The notes under the pieces were generated by a model. It saw nothing but the letters and a program-made list of their open reading frames with translations, was not told where the DNA came from and ran no database searches. From Meriones unguiculatus (Eukaryota; Chordata; Mammalia; Rodentia; Muridae), in the NCBI RefSeq assembly GCF_030254825.1, contig NC_083362.1:72497960-72561959 (forward strand): DNA of 64,000 bases. Reading direction: 5' to 3'. Of this stretch, positions 9,420 to 20,595 are shown in pieces. The first letter of the stretch is position 1. The number at the start of each line of letters is the position of its first letter. The position numbers and the translations under genes are program-made.

Positions 9420-12400
9420 ATGCTGCTGGCTATGTTGCTGCTGCTGCTGCTGCTACTGTCCCCAGACTCCCAGACTGCCCACGGGCATCCACTGTACACA
9501 CGCCTATCTCCCAGCACCCTGCAAGGTGAGCCGGGCTGGTCTGAGAAAGCCACCGGGATGGGAGGGGCAGACAGAAAATGAGGTCGAGGAAAGGCAGGGA
9601 AAACAAGCTTGTCACTTAGGAGGACCTGTGGCCCTTCTGCCCACCTGCTGGGAGGAGGAGCCCGGAACTGGGATATAGGAAGGAGTGAAGGGAAAGATGG
9701 CCTCACCCAGGAAGCAGAGACAGCAAGCGCTTGCTGCCAACGGGTTCCAAGTTGACAGAGTTAAGAGACTAGGGGATGCATGCCTTGGTAATTCAGGCCA
9801 AAGATGGATTCACAGGGTGTCAGTGGGCAGTGGTTTTCCTCTAAGTCTAAGAGATTCCAGCCTAATTCAGTTGAGCATGGAACCATCTGCCTTTATGGCT
9901 GGGTCTCAGGCCCTGGCCACTCTCCCTAGCCCTACATCCCTGGTAACCTAGCAGCCTACCCTGCCTTCCTACCGGCTCCCCAGACAGGGTTCAGCGAGAC
10001 TAGCTGAGGCTGTCTGTCAGGAAGATGTGACTTTGTGTCCCATGTCCCCGCAGTTCTGTCTGCCCAGGGGACTCAGGCATTGCAGACTGCCCAGAGGAGC
10101 GCCCAGTGGGCCGTAAAGCGTGTGCTGATGGAGATCCAGCACAGACAGCATGAATGCCAAGGTTGTGCCACCTTACCCATGCCCCAGCAAGCTCACTCTA
10201 TTACAGGGGATTCATTCTCTTGTCCATGCCTAGCGCTTATTTTTAGGTTCCCTCCTCCTTGGGGTCCGGCTGTTTCTGAGGGTCCAAGTGGAAGGGGTAT
10301 GGCAAACCTGAGGCATAGCAGGGAGGTGGGGACTGTGTGGGCTGAGGTGGTCGCAGTTGACGGCTGTTCAAATAGTTCCTATGGGCTAGAAGGTGGGCCA
10401 CGAGTGGTTGAGAGACAAGGCTCAGGCCCAGCATACGGTGGAGGATCCGCAAGAAGGCGGCATTAAAGGTCAAAAGACGTTTCTCAGCAGGCGCTGGACC
10501 CCCCAGACCTCAAGCCCGCCTCCTCCAGGACCCACCTGAGCCAGGTGAGAGGGAAAGGCTCCAAGGAGCAGGGCTGAGAGCGAGGTAGGCCTCGCTGTGA
10601 AAAAAGGCCTCACAGCTAAAACTTTTCCTTCATGGACGCCGTTTCTGCCATTCTAGGACCATGTGGCGAAAGGCGCCAGGGCGTTGCCAACGTGACCCGG
10701 GCTCACGGCCGCATAGTCGGGGGCAGCACGGCTCCATGGGGTGCCTGGCCTTGGCTAGTGAGGCTGCACCTTGGGGGGCTGCCTCTGTGCGGCGGCGTCC
10801 TGGTGGCGGCTTCCTGGGTGCTCACAGCTGCACACTGCTTCGCGGGGTATGTCTTAGAGAGCCCAGGCGCTGCCCACCAAGGCTACCCAATCCGAAGGGA
10901 GTCGGGCACCCCTGGGCCAAAGCACAGCGGAGCCGGTCTCTGCTGCCCCCTAGCGGGAGCTGGCTCCCAACCTCGGGCCTCCAAATGCCGGTTGCGGGGG
11001 GGATCCCAGGGCAGGTGGGCCCCGCACTGTGAATTTTCCCATTGTGGGGATCCGCTCCCTCCTGGGCCTCCCTCCCTGCCCCTAGGATCACAAAGCCACG
11101 TTTGCAGGCTCACGGGGCGGTGTGGGTGCACGAGGGACCGGGGCTCCGAGGGGCCTCCCAGCACCTCTGTCCCTGACCCTGTCGCTCACGCTTGCGCTGC
11201 AGTGCCTCGAATGAGCTTCTGTGGACTGTGGTGCTAGCCGACGGGCCCCCGGGAGAGCAAGCGATGGAAGTGCAGGTGAACCGCATCTTGCCCCACCCCA
11301 AGGTGAGAAGACACGTCCTGTGCGCTCGGGGCTGGGGTCAGCACACCGAACCCCCTTGACTCGGCACCACGACCGGCTCTCCAGTTTGACCCACAGACCT
11401 TCCACAACGACCTGGCTTTGGTTCAGCTGTGGACGCCAGTGAGCCCAGACGGGCCGGCGCGCCCCGTGTGCCTACCCCAGGGTTCTCGGGAGCCTCCTGC
11501 CGGCACCCCTTGCGCCATCGCAGGCTGGGGAGCCCAGTTTGAAGGTATTGCCAGCTAGGGCCTGGGTAGTGGGGTGGTGGGAGAATCAGCGGGGGTGGGG
11601 TGGGGGTGAAAGGAAGCCGAGGAGGTCGAGTTTGGGGAGGCTAGGGTGACGTCCATCTCACAAACCGGAAGAAATCCAAGAAGGCGAGAGCGAGGGGATC
11701 CCAAGGCTCAGCCGCTATCCCCCAAACTCGGGCCCCCTACATTCTTTCCTGTAGATGGGCCTGAGTCTGAGGCGGTGAGGGAGGCCCGCGTTCCCCTGCT
11801 CAGTGCAGACACCTGTCAAAAGGCCCTGGGGCCCGGGCTGCGGCCCAGCACCATGCTCTGCGCTGGTTACCTGGCTGGGGGCATTGACTCGTGCCAGGTA
11901 TGAACTCTAACTGACAGGGGGGCCTGGTTGTGTTGCTTCCCTTGACAAGATAGCCCTCTTCGGGGGGGGGGGGTTACCGACCGCTAAATCTTCCTTAATA
12001 AAAGGAAAACAAGTGGTGACCACAGAAGCGGTCAGAGCCGCCTTCCCTACCCGGTACTGGGCAGGCATAATTCAGAGGCTCGGTGAATGCGTTGCTCCCT
12101 GTTGACTCTGGTCCCTCAGGGTGACTCTGGAGGCCCTCTAACCTGTTCCGAGCCCGGACCGCGCCCCCGAGAGGTCCTCTTTGGAGTCACCTCTTGGGGG
12201 GATGGCTGTGGGGAGCCAGGGAAGCCTGGGGTCTACACCCGTGTGTCCGTGTTCAAAGACTGGCTGCAGGCGCAGATGAACGGTGAGAAAGCCCTGCCGA
12301 GGATTCCCCGGACGGCTCTGGGCAAGCCGGTTTTTCCGTCCCGCTGCTCTGGTCTCTACGGAAGACCCTAGGATGGGTGCTTTGTGGGCTCACACAAAAG

Positions 12401-14041
12401 GGGGGATTTGCTTTTGCTCGCAGCGGCCCCCTCCACTCGCGAGCCCAGCTGCAGAGAACTTCTGACTTGGGACCCGCGGGAGGAGGAGCCGGCCGCGGAT
12501 GCCCCGGAGCTCTGCGCCTTCTACGCGCGCCCGTGCCCGGGGTCTGAGCGCTCCTGTGCGCGCCTGGCGTTCCAACAGTGTCTGCAGCGCCGGCGACGGT
12601 GCGGTCAGTCTGCCTCTCCTGCGCCGAAATGGGGGGCGTGGACCCACCCCTGGGTCGGCAGCTTACAGCTCTCTCCCACCCGCAGAGCTGCGTTCAATGG
12701 CGCACACGCTGCTCGGCCTGCTGCGGGGAGCACAGGAGCTGCTCGGGCCGCGGCCCGGACTGCGGCGTGGAGGGGCCGCGCCTGCTCGCTCCGCTCCGTC
12801 CCTCCGGGAGCCTCCGAGCCACGATGCCCACGACCAGCAGTTGTACTCAGGTGCCTGCCCCAGCCAGGCCTAGGCGCCAGGGTCACGGGGCCGTGTTCTC
12901 TCGCAGAGGCGTGTGCCCTAACTCCTAGGTCTCCCCTAGGGTCGCGAGTTCCCGCAGGAATCTGGTTTCAGAAGCCGAAGCCGGAGCGGCGCGCGGGATC
13001 GAAGGGTAATGTCTCCCCCTGCCGGCCTTCTGGAGAGGAGCCGCCGAGAGGTTTGACAGGTTTCTAGGGAGGGGGCGGGACTGTCTGCTAGAAAACTCCG
13101 AAGGACAGAGGAGAGGACCCGCTTACTCCCTCTCTCCCTGGAAAACAGATGACGTTTAAGGGAGATTGTGGCACCGAGCCCTTGTGGGTGTCAGATAGAA
13201 TTCTGCCTTGCTGCCAGCCTCAGTTCCCCATCTGGAGCCCGCAGAAAATGCCGGCCCTGGGGTGTCCGCCCCTACCTAGCTCCCTTTGCTGTCAGCTTTC
13301 CGGCATACCGAGCTCTCCGTTCTTCCAGGCTGCCCCGGGCTGGAGCCTCTGCAACAGAAGTTAGCGGCTATTCAGCAAGCGCATGCCTGGATCCTCCAGA
13401 TCCCGACGGAGCGCTTGACCATGAGCTTTGACGAGGTACGTCTCAAGCTGCCCAGGCTCCTTCACAGCGGCGGTGAAGGCTGGCCTGACTGGAGCCCAGC
13501 GCAGGGAAGCGGCAGGGGGGTCCAGCTTTTGCGGGGGTCGGGGAGATCTGGGATAACAGCTGTATGTGAAGAGGGGAGGGAAGAGTGGAAGGACCCATTC
13601 GTTTGATCAGGAAATCAGGTTTACTTCTGTGAGAGGAAGGGGGCGGGGCAAGGATCTAAGTGGGTTCCTAGGCTCCAGGAGGAGGCAATGACCCCCAGGA
13701 GCATTTTGGGTTGGGGGGGTTGTTTGTTTTTGTTTTTGTTTTTGGATTCTGACCTTTCTCTGCAGGTGCTTGCAGATCTCGGCTCCAAGACACTGACAGG
13801 GCTGTTCAGAGCGTGGGTGAGGGCCGGCTTAGGGGACCAGCATGTGGTCTTCAGTGGCCTGGTGGGCTTGGAGCCTTCTACATTGGCTCATAGTCTGCCC
13901 CGGCTACTAGTGCAGGCCCTGAAGGCCTTCCGCTCAGCTTTCCTGACAGAAGGAGAGCCCCAGCGGCCCTGGATGGGTTTGGAACAGGGACAGGGGCTGG
14001 GGAAGGAGCACCACGGCCCACTCCAGCCTCCTGTTCCCTAA
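9420..14041 (+). CDS. Prss56: Prss56, secreted trypsin-like serine protease 56 (13 coding exons, 605 aa)
   Basis: Exons: 9420-9525, 10054-10161, 10491-10544, 10657-10846, 11203-11302, 11385-11544, 11755-11897, 12120-12282, 12424-12603, 12686-12850, 12940-13005, 13329-13435, 13766-14041. The joined frame is open for 605 codons, and every junction is GT-AG. An N-terminal poly-Leu signal peptide comes first (about residues 1-20). The activation site is RIVGG at 108-112. Catalytic residues are His149 (TAAHC), Asp195 (HNDLAL) and Ser290 (GDSGGP). Asp284, six before the serine, predicts cleavage after Arg/Lys. About 240 residues follow the protease domain, including Cys/Arg-rich sequence (CLQRRRRCEL) with no domain I recognise. 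Human PRSS56 is known for expression in retina and for loss-of-function mutations in nanophthalmos and high hyperopia. The gene looks intact here. The acceptor of exon 3 is a CAGCAG tandem. Confidence 0.95.
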
Positions 14042-14206
14042 GCCAGGCATCCCTGTGACACTCACGCTGTCCTGGGGGCCAGGGAGGTTATATGAGACAT
14101 GAAAAACTGTCACTACTCCAGTTCCTCTTGTATGTGTGGCTAGAGTCCTGGACCTTGGACCTCACGTGTCTTCCCACATGTGTCACCAGACACTCACAGC
14201 TGCTTT

Positions 14207-14212
14207 AATAAA
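14207..14212 (+). other. Polyadenylation signal of Prss56
   Basis: AATAAA lies 166 bases after the stop codon of Prss56, giving a short 3'UTR. Confidence 0.8.
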
Positions 14213-14337
14213 TGTTATTTATAACCTACACAAAATGTGGAGCTTTACTGGGATGGGAAGGGGTGGTCGTTAGATGCCAGTGGGGTAGGGGCCAGCCTCC
14301 AGAGGCACTTAACAGAGACCACAAAAAAAAAAAAAAA

Positions 14338-14510
14338 GGAAGGAAGGAGCCGGGAATGGTGGCTCGTGATCACAGTTCTAGCACTCTGAAGACCAAAACA
14401 GGATGTTTGCTGTGAGTTTGACGCTAACACGGGTTACACAGTGAGCTCTAGGTTAGCCTGTGCTACAGAGTGAGACCTCCTTCCCCCAAGAAACAAAACC
14501 AGGGGACGGG
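14338..14510 (+). repeat. B1/B4-derived SINE
   Basis: Follows an A-rich run and has GGGAATGGTGGCTCGTGATC and CAGAGTGAGACCTCCTTCCC segments of a diverged B1-type element. Confidence 0.65.
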
Positions 14511-14682
14511 AAGAAATAGCACAAACATGAGGATCTGAAGGATGCTGCAGTTCATCTGTAACTGCGGCTGTGGGTAAGGAGGGGCAGTGCGGACAGACAG
14601 ATCTCAGGAGTTCGCTGGCCATTCTAGCTGCTCCAGGTGAAGCTCAGTGAGGAGGCCCTGTCCTGAAAAGTATGGTGGAGGG

Positions 14683-14865
14683 AGCTGGACGAGGTGGCAC
14701 ACGTCTTTAAGCCCAGCACTGGGGAGGCAGAGGCGGTCGTGTCTCTGTGAGTTCGAGGACAGCCTGGTCTACAAAGTGAGTCCAGGACATCCAGGGCTAT
14801 GCAGAGAAACCCTGTCTCGGAAAACAAATAAACAAAAGAAGAAGAAAGAGGAGGAGGAGAAGAAA
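14683..14865 (+). repeat. B1 SINE with A-rich tail
   Basis: Good B1 match: GAGGTGGCACACGTCTTTAA, GTTCGAGGACAGCCTGGTCT and GAAACCCTGTCTCGG, followed by an AAAC/GAAG tail. Confidence 0.9.
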
Positions 14866-14960
14866 GGAAAAAAAAGAAGGCAGGAGGGTTCAGCTGTATC
14901 TCAACAGCGGTCACTACAGGGCCTGTGTTCCCCTGTGGCTTTCCTTTCACTTCCAGAAAC

Positions 14961-15870
14961 ATGGCCTCTGGCGTGGCTCTCTCAAGGTGATCCATGACAT
15001 GAAGGTGTGCAAGACTATGCCAGAGCAAGCAAAGAGCTTGCTCTGCCTTGTGAGTGAGGACAAGGACACCATCCTGGAAGAGGACACGGAGATTCAGCAG
15101 GTGACAGGGCCCAAAGCTATGACAAGATCCCACCAAACCAGGACTGTCACTATGCCCTCCATGGTGCAACCTATGAGACCAATGACAGCAAGAAGGATGA
15201 CCTTCAGCTCATCTTCTGTGTCTTTAAGAGTGCCCCCCCCCCCCCACACACAGAAGAACAAAATAATCCATGTCGGCTCCACAGATGCCATCAGGAAGCT
15301 GACAAGGGTCCAGCATGAACTAGAACAAATGAATACAAAGAGGTCAAGGGCCACTGCACCCTGGCAGGTGGCAGTGACAGGAAGATCATCTCCCTGGAGG
15401 GAAAGCCCTTAGGAGCCACCTCCAAACCCCTGCTTAGAACAAAGAGCAGCCTCAGACTTGCCCGTGGCTGCTGCATGCAGCTCTCTGTTTGCCAGACCCT
15501 ATAAACATCCCTTCATGCCATCACCAAACAGTCTCCGCAACCCCTAGACGTCCTCCTGCCTCCACTCCTGACGATTCTGGCTTTCCCAGACTATCCTCCT
15601 TTTGGGTAAAGGCAGACCATGGTGCCCCAGGCACCCAGTTTGAGGATGGGTGGTATTCTTTTAACTACACTCTTAGTCCCATCTCTTCCCTACTGCCGAC
15701 TTCTAGTCACAGTCACCCTGGGCCATTTACTCTGTGTGTAAATGGAATGTTTTGGAAATGACCCCTCTTCGCCCCAGTGGATTCCCCCCACCCTTTTTTT
15801 TCTTGGTTTTAGCTTCTCCTAGAAGCAGGGAAGGTAAGGGTCCTTCAGTTAAAATTAAAGAAAGAGAGAA
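14961..15870 (+). pseudogene. Processed pseudogene of cofilin-1 (Cfl1), including 3'UTR
   Basis: The sequence opens with ATGGCCTCTGGCGTGGC (MASGVA) and continues as VIHDMKV, then SEDKDTILEE, then a frame giving YALHGATYETNDSKKDD, and near 15380 IISLEGKPL. These follow the order of the actin-severing protein cofilin-1 with no introns, so this is a retrocopy. Reading frame is lost several times, a poly-C run (about 15233-15245) interrupts the middle, and the original stop codon after GKPL is replaced by GGA. Downstream sequence also matches the Cfl1 3'UTR as I remember it (GACGATTCTGGCTTTCCCAG; GTGTAAATGGAATGTTTTGG), ending near 15860 with an A-rich stretch. It sits between Prss56 and Chrnd. 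Destrin (Dstn) is the alternative parent, but the C-terminal IISLEGKPL favours Cfl1. Confidence 0.85.
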
Positions 15871-15885
15871 AAGAAACAGAACGGT

Positions 15886-16019
15886 CAGACGGCTTGGCAG
15901 ACAAAGGCACCTTCTGCCAAGCCTGGAAACCTGAGTTTGATCCCAGGACCCACATGTGAAAGGAAAGAATTAATTCCTTCAAGTTGTCCTCTGACTCCCT
16001 CACATGTGCCATGAAATGA

Positions 16020-16057
<38 letters not shown>
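15886..16057 (+). repeat. B2 SINE with (CA)n tail
   Basis: B2 segments TTTGATCCCAGGACCCACAT and GTTGTCCTCTGACTCCCTCA end in about 18 CA dinucleotides. Confidence 0.85.
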
Positions 16058-16067
16058 AATGAATAAA

Positions 16068-16118
16068 TAGAAGATAGACAGATAGATAGATAGATAGACA
16101 TAGATAGATAGATATGTA
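16068..16118. repeat. (GATA)n microsatellite
   Basis: Interrupted GATA/GACA tetranucleotides. Confidence 0.9.
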
Positions 16119-16148
16119 ATATTTTTAAAGACAAAAGGATACACAAAA

Positions 16149-16315
16149 GCTGGGTGTGGTGGCACACACCTGCAATCCTAGCACTGTGGGAGGCAGAGGC
16201 AGGTGGACCTCTATGAATTCAAGGCCAGCCTGGTCTACAAAGTGAGTCCACGACAGCCAGGGCTACACAGAGAAACCCTGTCCGGAAAAGTGAAAGAAAA
16301 AAAAAAGAATACATA
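16149..16315 (+). repeat. B1 SINE
   Basis: Near-complete B1: GCTGGGTGTGGTGGCACACA, CAAGGCCAGCCTGGTCTACA and AGAAACCCTGTCC, then an A-rich tail. Confidence 0.95.
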
Positions 16316-16334
16316 AATAAAGGAAGTAAAGGTG

Positions 16335-16510
16335 GAAGGCTAGCAAGATGGCTCAGCAGGTAACAGCGCTTGCTGTCCGAGCCTAGCATAACCCGAGTTC
16401 ACCTCAGAAACCTCTGTAGAAAGAGAAAAAACAGTATGAGTTATTCTCTGACCACACACGCTAGCGTGTGTACACGCACACTCCCACCTCCCCATCCCCC
16501 ACATACACTC
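16335..16510 (+). repeat. B2 SINE, diverged
   Basis: Head segment AGCAAGATGGCTCAGCAGGT and a degenerate CA-rich tail. Confidence 0.7.
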
Positions 16511-16775
16511 ACTAATACTAAATAGGATAAAAATTTAAAAGCAGATGAGATGGAGGACGAAAGGTTGTGATATCCACAGACCCACATACCAGCACAGACA
16601 CTCACGTATGTTATGTATATGTACATACACTAGAAACATGTCCACACCCCATACACATACACTCGATGCGCAAAAGGAGCGGGAGGCAGAACAGCTGCCA
16701 ACATGTCTTTTACTGCCCAAGTGGCAGCAACTGGCCTATGTGTCACACCCTGCCCAAGGCTACCAGCATGCTGTA

Positions 16776-16778
16776 GGT

Positions 16779-16809
<31 letters not shown>

Positions 16810-16845
16810 CGCACACTCACACACTCTCGTGTACACACACACACC
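16776..16845. repeat. (CA)n microsatellite
   Basis: CA dinucleotides interrupted by ACGCACAC and CTCTCGTG, about 270 bases before the Chrnd start. Confidence 0.95.
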
Positions 16846-17035
16846 CCGTATCCCTCACCCTCTGCCACCTACCAGCCCCCACCTTCCCAGCTATCTGTGA
16901 CAGTCCCAGACTGGGATCCTTGCATCCTGCCCTTGGGCTTCTGCCCCAGCGGCCAACTCCCCACCCCCTCTTCACCGGCCTTGAAGTATCAGATTGCGTT
17001 TCCGGCCTCTTCTTTCCAAACCCCAAAGCCACCAG

Positions 17036-17041
17036 CACCTG
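17036..17041 (+). promoter_or_regulatory. E-box (CACCTG) in Chrnd proximal promoter
   Basis: CACCTG lies 71 bases before the Chrnd initiation codon. CANNTG E-boxes bound by myogenic bHLH factors are established in promoters of muscle acetylcholine receptor subunit genes. Position and sequence fit; binding is inferred. Confidence 0.55.
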
Positions 17042-17111
17042 TCCCCTAGCCTGCCTCATTCCACAGCCAACAGGCTGAAGGGAAGACATAAGCCCCAGTC
17101 AGAGGTGGGGG

Positions 17112-20100
17112 ATGGCAGGGCCTGTCCCCACACTGGGGCTCCTGGCTGCCCTTGTTGTGTGTGGTAAGGGTGGACATGACTCCCTTCCTGGGGCCCTTCT
17201 ATGCCCACCCAGGCCCCCACTGCATGATCCCCTCCCTACAGTGATACCTAATTCCTGCTCCCACTCTGCCCTTTCTAACTTCGGGTGCCTGCTCCCAGGG
17301 AGCAACTGACTTCCCTCTGCTCTGCCCAGCCCAGGGCTGACCCAGCAGGACCACAGGGAAGCTTCCTTCCTGGGTCCAGTGACCAGCACCCTATTCCTCT
17401 TCCCCACCCTCCCAGGCAGCTGGGGCCTAAATGAGGAGCAAAGGCTGATCCAGTACCTGTTCAAAGAAAAGGGCTACAACAAAGAACTTCGGCCGGTGGC
17501 TCGAAAGGAGGACAAAGTGGATGTGGCAATGAGTCTCACCCTCTCCAACCTCATCTCCCTGGTGAGTGGACCTTCCTGGGATGGCCTGGGCTGAGGAGAG
17601 GAGGGCAAGAAGGGACAACCGCCCCCAAGGCCTCATGCTGACCAGCTCCTCTTTCGTGAGACGTACCTGACTATTGTCCATGCCAGATGGGGATCTACAG
17701 CCCCCCACAGCCCTCAGGCCTTGCCTCCCACTGTCACTGCTAGTTCCTGTGCTCCCCAAGGACTCACTTCAGCAGCCTCCTGCCCTTCTGTAGTTTGCCC
17801 ACCCACCTCAATTTGTTGCTCTAGTCGGCCCTGGCCCTTCCAGCTGCCATGGTCCCCTGGAACCAGGCAGATTGGATTCCTGGTGACTGAATTTGGGTGG
17901 AAGATCTGACCGGAACCTTTGGGGACAACTCTCTTATTCGATTACAGAAAGAAGTGGAGGAGACCCTCACCACCAACGTGTGGATAGATCATGTAAGGAC
18001 GCCCTGCCAAAGGCTGCGGTCCCCTCGTGCTCACTTCTAGGGATCCACAGCTCCTGTGGACGCGCCTTTGGGAGAGCTTGGCCACACAGAGCCCAGCCGC
18101 CCTTTTCCACTGAGGCCTCTGCTAGCTCTGAGAAAGACTAGGGTTCCTCTGTGCTAAACTTGCCACTGTGCCCCCATCTCTTTGTTGTTGCTTGAGGCAG
18201 GGTTCTCTGGCCCTATTTCCCTGGCTGGCCTAGAACTTATGATGTAGACCAGGCTGGCCTCAAACTCACAGAGCTTCGTTTGCATCTGCAACACTAGGAT
18301 TCTTCAGTCCCTGGGACTAAAGCACCGAGACACCAGCCCTATTTGCATTAGAAGTCACTCTTCTAATCGAAATATCGGACCTGGTAGAGTCATAGCATAG
18401 AAACAAGCCTGCCTGGGACAGAAATTGTGCTCGTTGTGGTGTAACATATATCCCGCACAACTGTCAGTGACAGGCCTAAATATCACTCTTTACCTACCTC
18501 CTCCAATTTTATTTTGTTCCCAACTCTCAGGTGTTGTTCAGTCTTCCCTAGAGAAGTGAGGACCACTGGGGAGGGTGGACAGAGGCAGAGCCCACTTCTG
18601 ATGTCCTTTTGACCTTGCAGGCCTGGATAGACAGCCGGCTCCAATGGGATGCCAACGACTTTGGGAACATTACTGTCCTGCGCCTGCCCTCCGACATGGT
18701 GTGGCTACCAGAGATCGTACTGGAGAACAAGTTGAGAGGAAGCCTCCCAGACCTCCCTGCCTCATCCTGCTTCCCTTCCTTATGCCCTCAGCCCACACCT
18801 TCAACCCCCCGGCCCACCCTTCCTTTCTCTCCTGGCTCCTCCAGTCCTGCCAGTTCCTCGATGGGCTGAGCACACAGTGATTATGGTTCCCATCCCACAG
18901 CAATGATGGCGCCTTCCAGATTTCCTACTCCTGCAATGTGCTTGTTTATGCCTCGGGCGACGTGACCTGGCTGCCACCAGCCATCTTCCGCTCCTCCTGC
19001 CCCATCTCTGTCACCTACTTCCCTTTCGATTGGCAGAACTGCTCCCTCAAATTCAGGTGTGTCCACCCGAATGACTCTCGCCTCAGGACTCCCAGCTAGG
19101 GGCAGGAGGCGGTGAATGAAATGCCGTCAGGCAGAAGCCTTGGTTCTGTGCTGACCAGAATCCCCTCAGACCTCAGCCTGTCCCAACTAGCCCTTCCCCT
19201 TCCGCCACTACCTCCTGCCCTCAGAAGCCCCACCCAGAGACTCTTTGCCTACTGCTCTCTCCAGTTCCCTCAAGTATACAGCCAAGGAGATCACGCTTAA
19301 CCTGATGAAGGAGTCAGAAGACGGCCGCAGCTACCCTATCGAGTGGATTATCATTGACCCCGAGGGCTTCACAGGTACTTCAGAAACTGTGGTGGATGAG
19401 CCCTGAAGGCGCACACAGCTGTGGCTGCGCACACAGTCACACCAGCGCCTTACACACTCACAGCTGGAGGGACGGGGCAACACACACACATGCAGGGACA
19501 GGCATGTCGACATAGCCTACACATTCATAGTTACTAATCCAAAGAGACTCCAAAAGCAGACCTGAAGGAACGGGGACCCCTCACCACCACTATCCGCAAC
19601 ACACAGTAGGTACTCATGAGTGTGTCGGGGTCTCTGAGGATAGACGTCGGTGGTGCAGGGGCGATCAGGCTTTCTTGTACCTGGAGAGCCTGGGGATGGG
19701 GATGGGGCTCCCATGGATGGGTGCATGCCTCCACCAACCCCCTCTGTGACTAGCTCAGCTCTGTGGGGCTCCTGACTCAGTCCTGTCCAGCAGAAGAAAC
19801 TGTGTCTTCTGGTTTCAGGGCTGGGATATCCTAACTGGGAGTTTTATAGGCATCTAATGTTCTCCCTAAGATCGAGGCCAAGGAGGCTGGCTAAGAGCTG
19901 TCGCTAGAGCTTTTGTTTTTAACTTAGAAGACAAACTCAAAGGCGCATGTAACACACACGCCTGTAATCTCACTACTTGGGAGGCAGAAACAGAAGAACT
20001 GCCCCAATTTCAAAGCCAGCCTAGTCTACACAGGGAGTTCCAGGCCAGCCAGGGCTACAGGCCAAGACCCTGTTTCAAAAACTAATAAAACAGGGCTGGT

Positions 20101-20540
20101 GAGAGGCTCAGCAGGTAAAGGTACTTGCTAAAACTGAGGACATGAGTTCAATTCCTGGAGCCCATACAGTGGACCCACAAGTTCTCCTCTGACCTATACA
20201 CACACACCTAACAATACAAAAAGAAAAGCCATTGTGGTGGTACCTACCTGTAATCCCAGCACTTTAAAGGCTGAGGTAGGAGGATCAGGAGTTCAAAGAC
20301 AGCATTAACTGCATAGTGATATCTGAGTTTGAACTGCAAACTCAAGGGCCAGGAGCATTTGTTTTAGTTTTTTTTTTTTTAAGTGCTACATTTTCTTGGG
20401 GGGGGGGGTAGCATATGTGTCAAGCTCAGAGGACAATTTGCATGAGTCAGTTCTCTCCTTCCCAGAGACTGAACCCTTAGGTCAATCTTGGCAGACACCT
20501 TCCAAGTCATGAAGCCATTTCATTGGCTCCTGACAGTGAG

Positions 20541-20595
<55 letters not shown>

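Noticed and set aside
17407..17424. Chrnd exon 2 acceptor upstream that would add three residues as in mouse
   Set aside because: The required AG is absent here (sequence reads CCCCACCCTCCCAG); the AG at 17414-17415 gives the 517-aa form matching human, so the site is ordinary.
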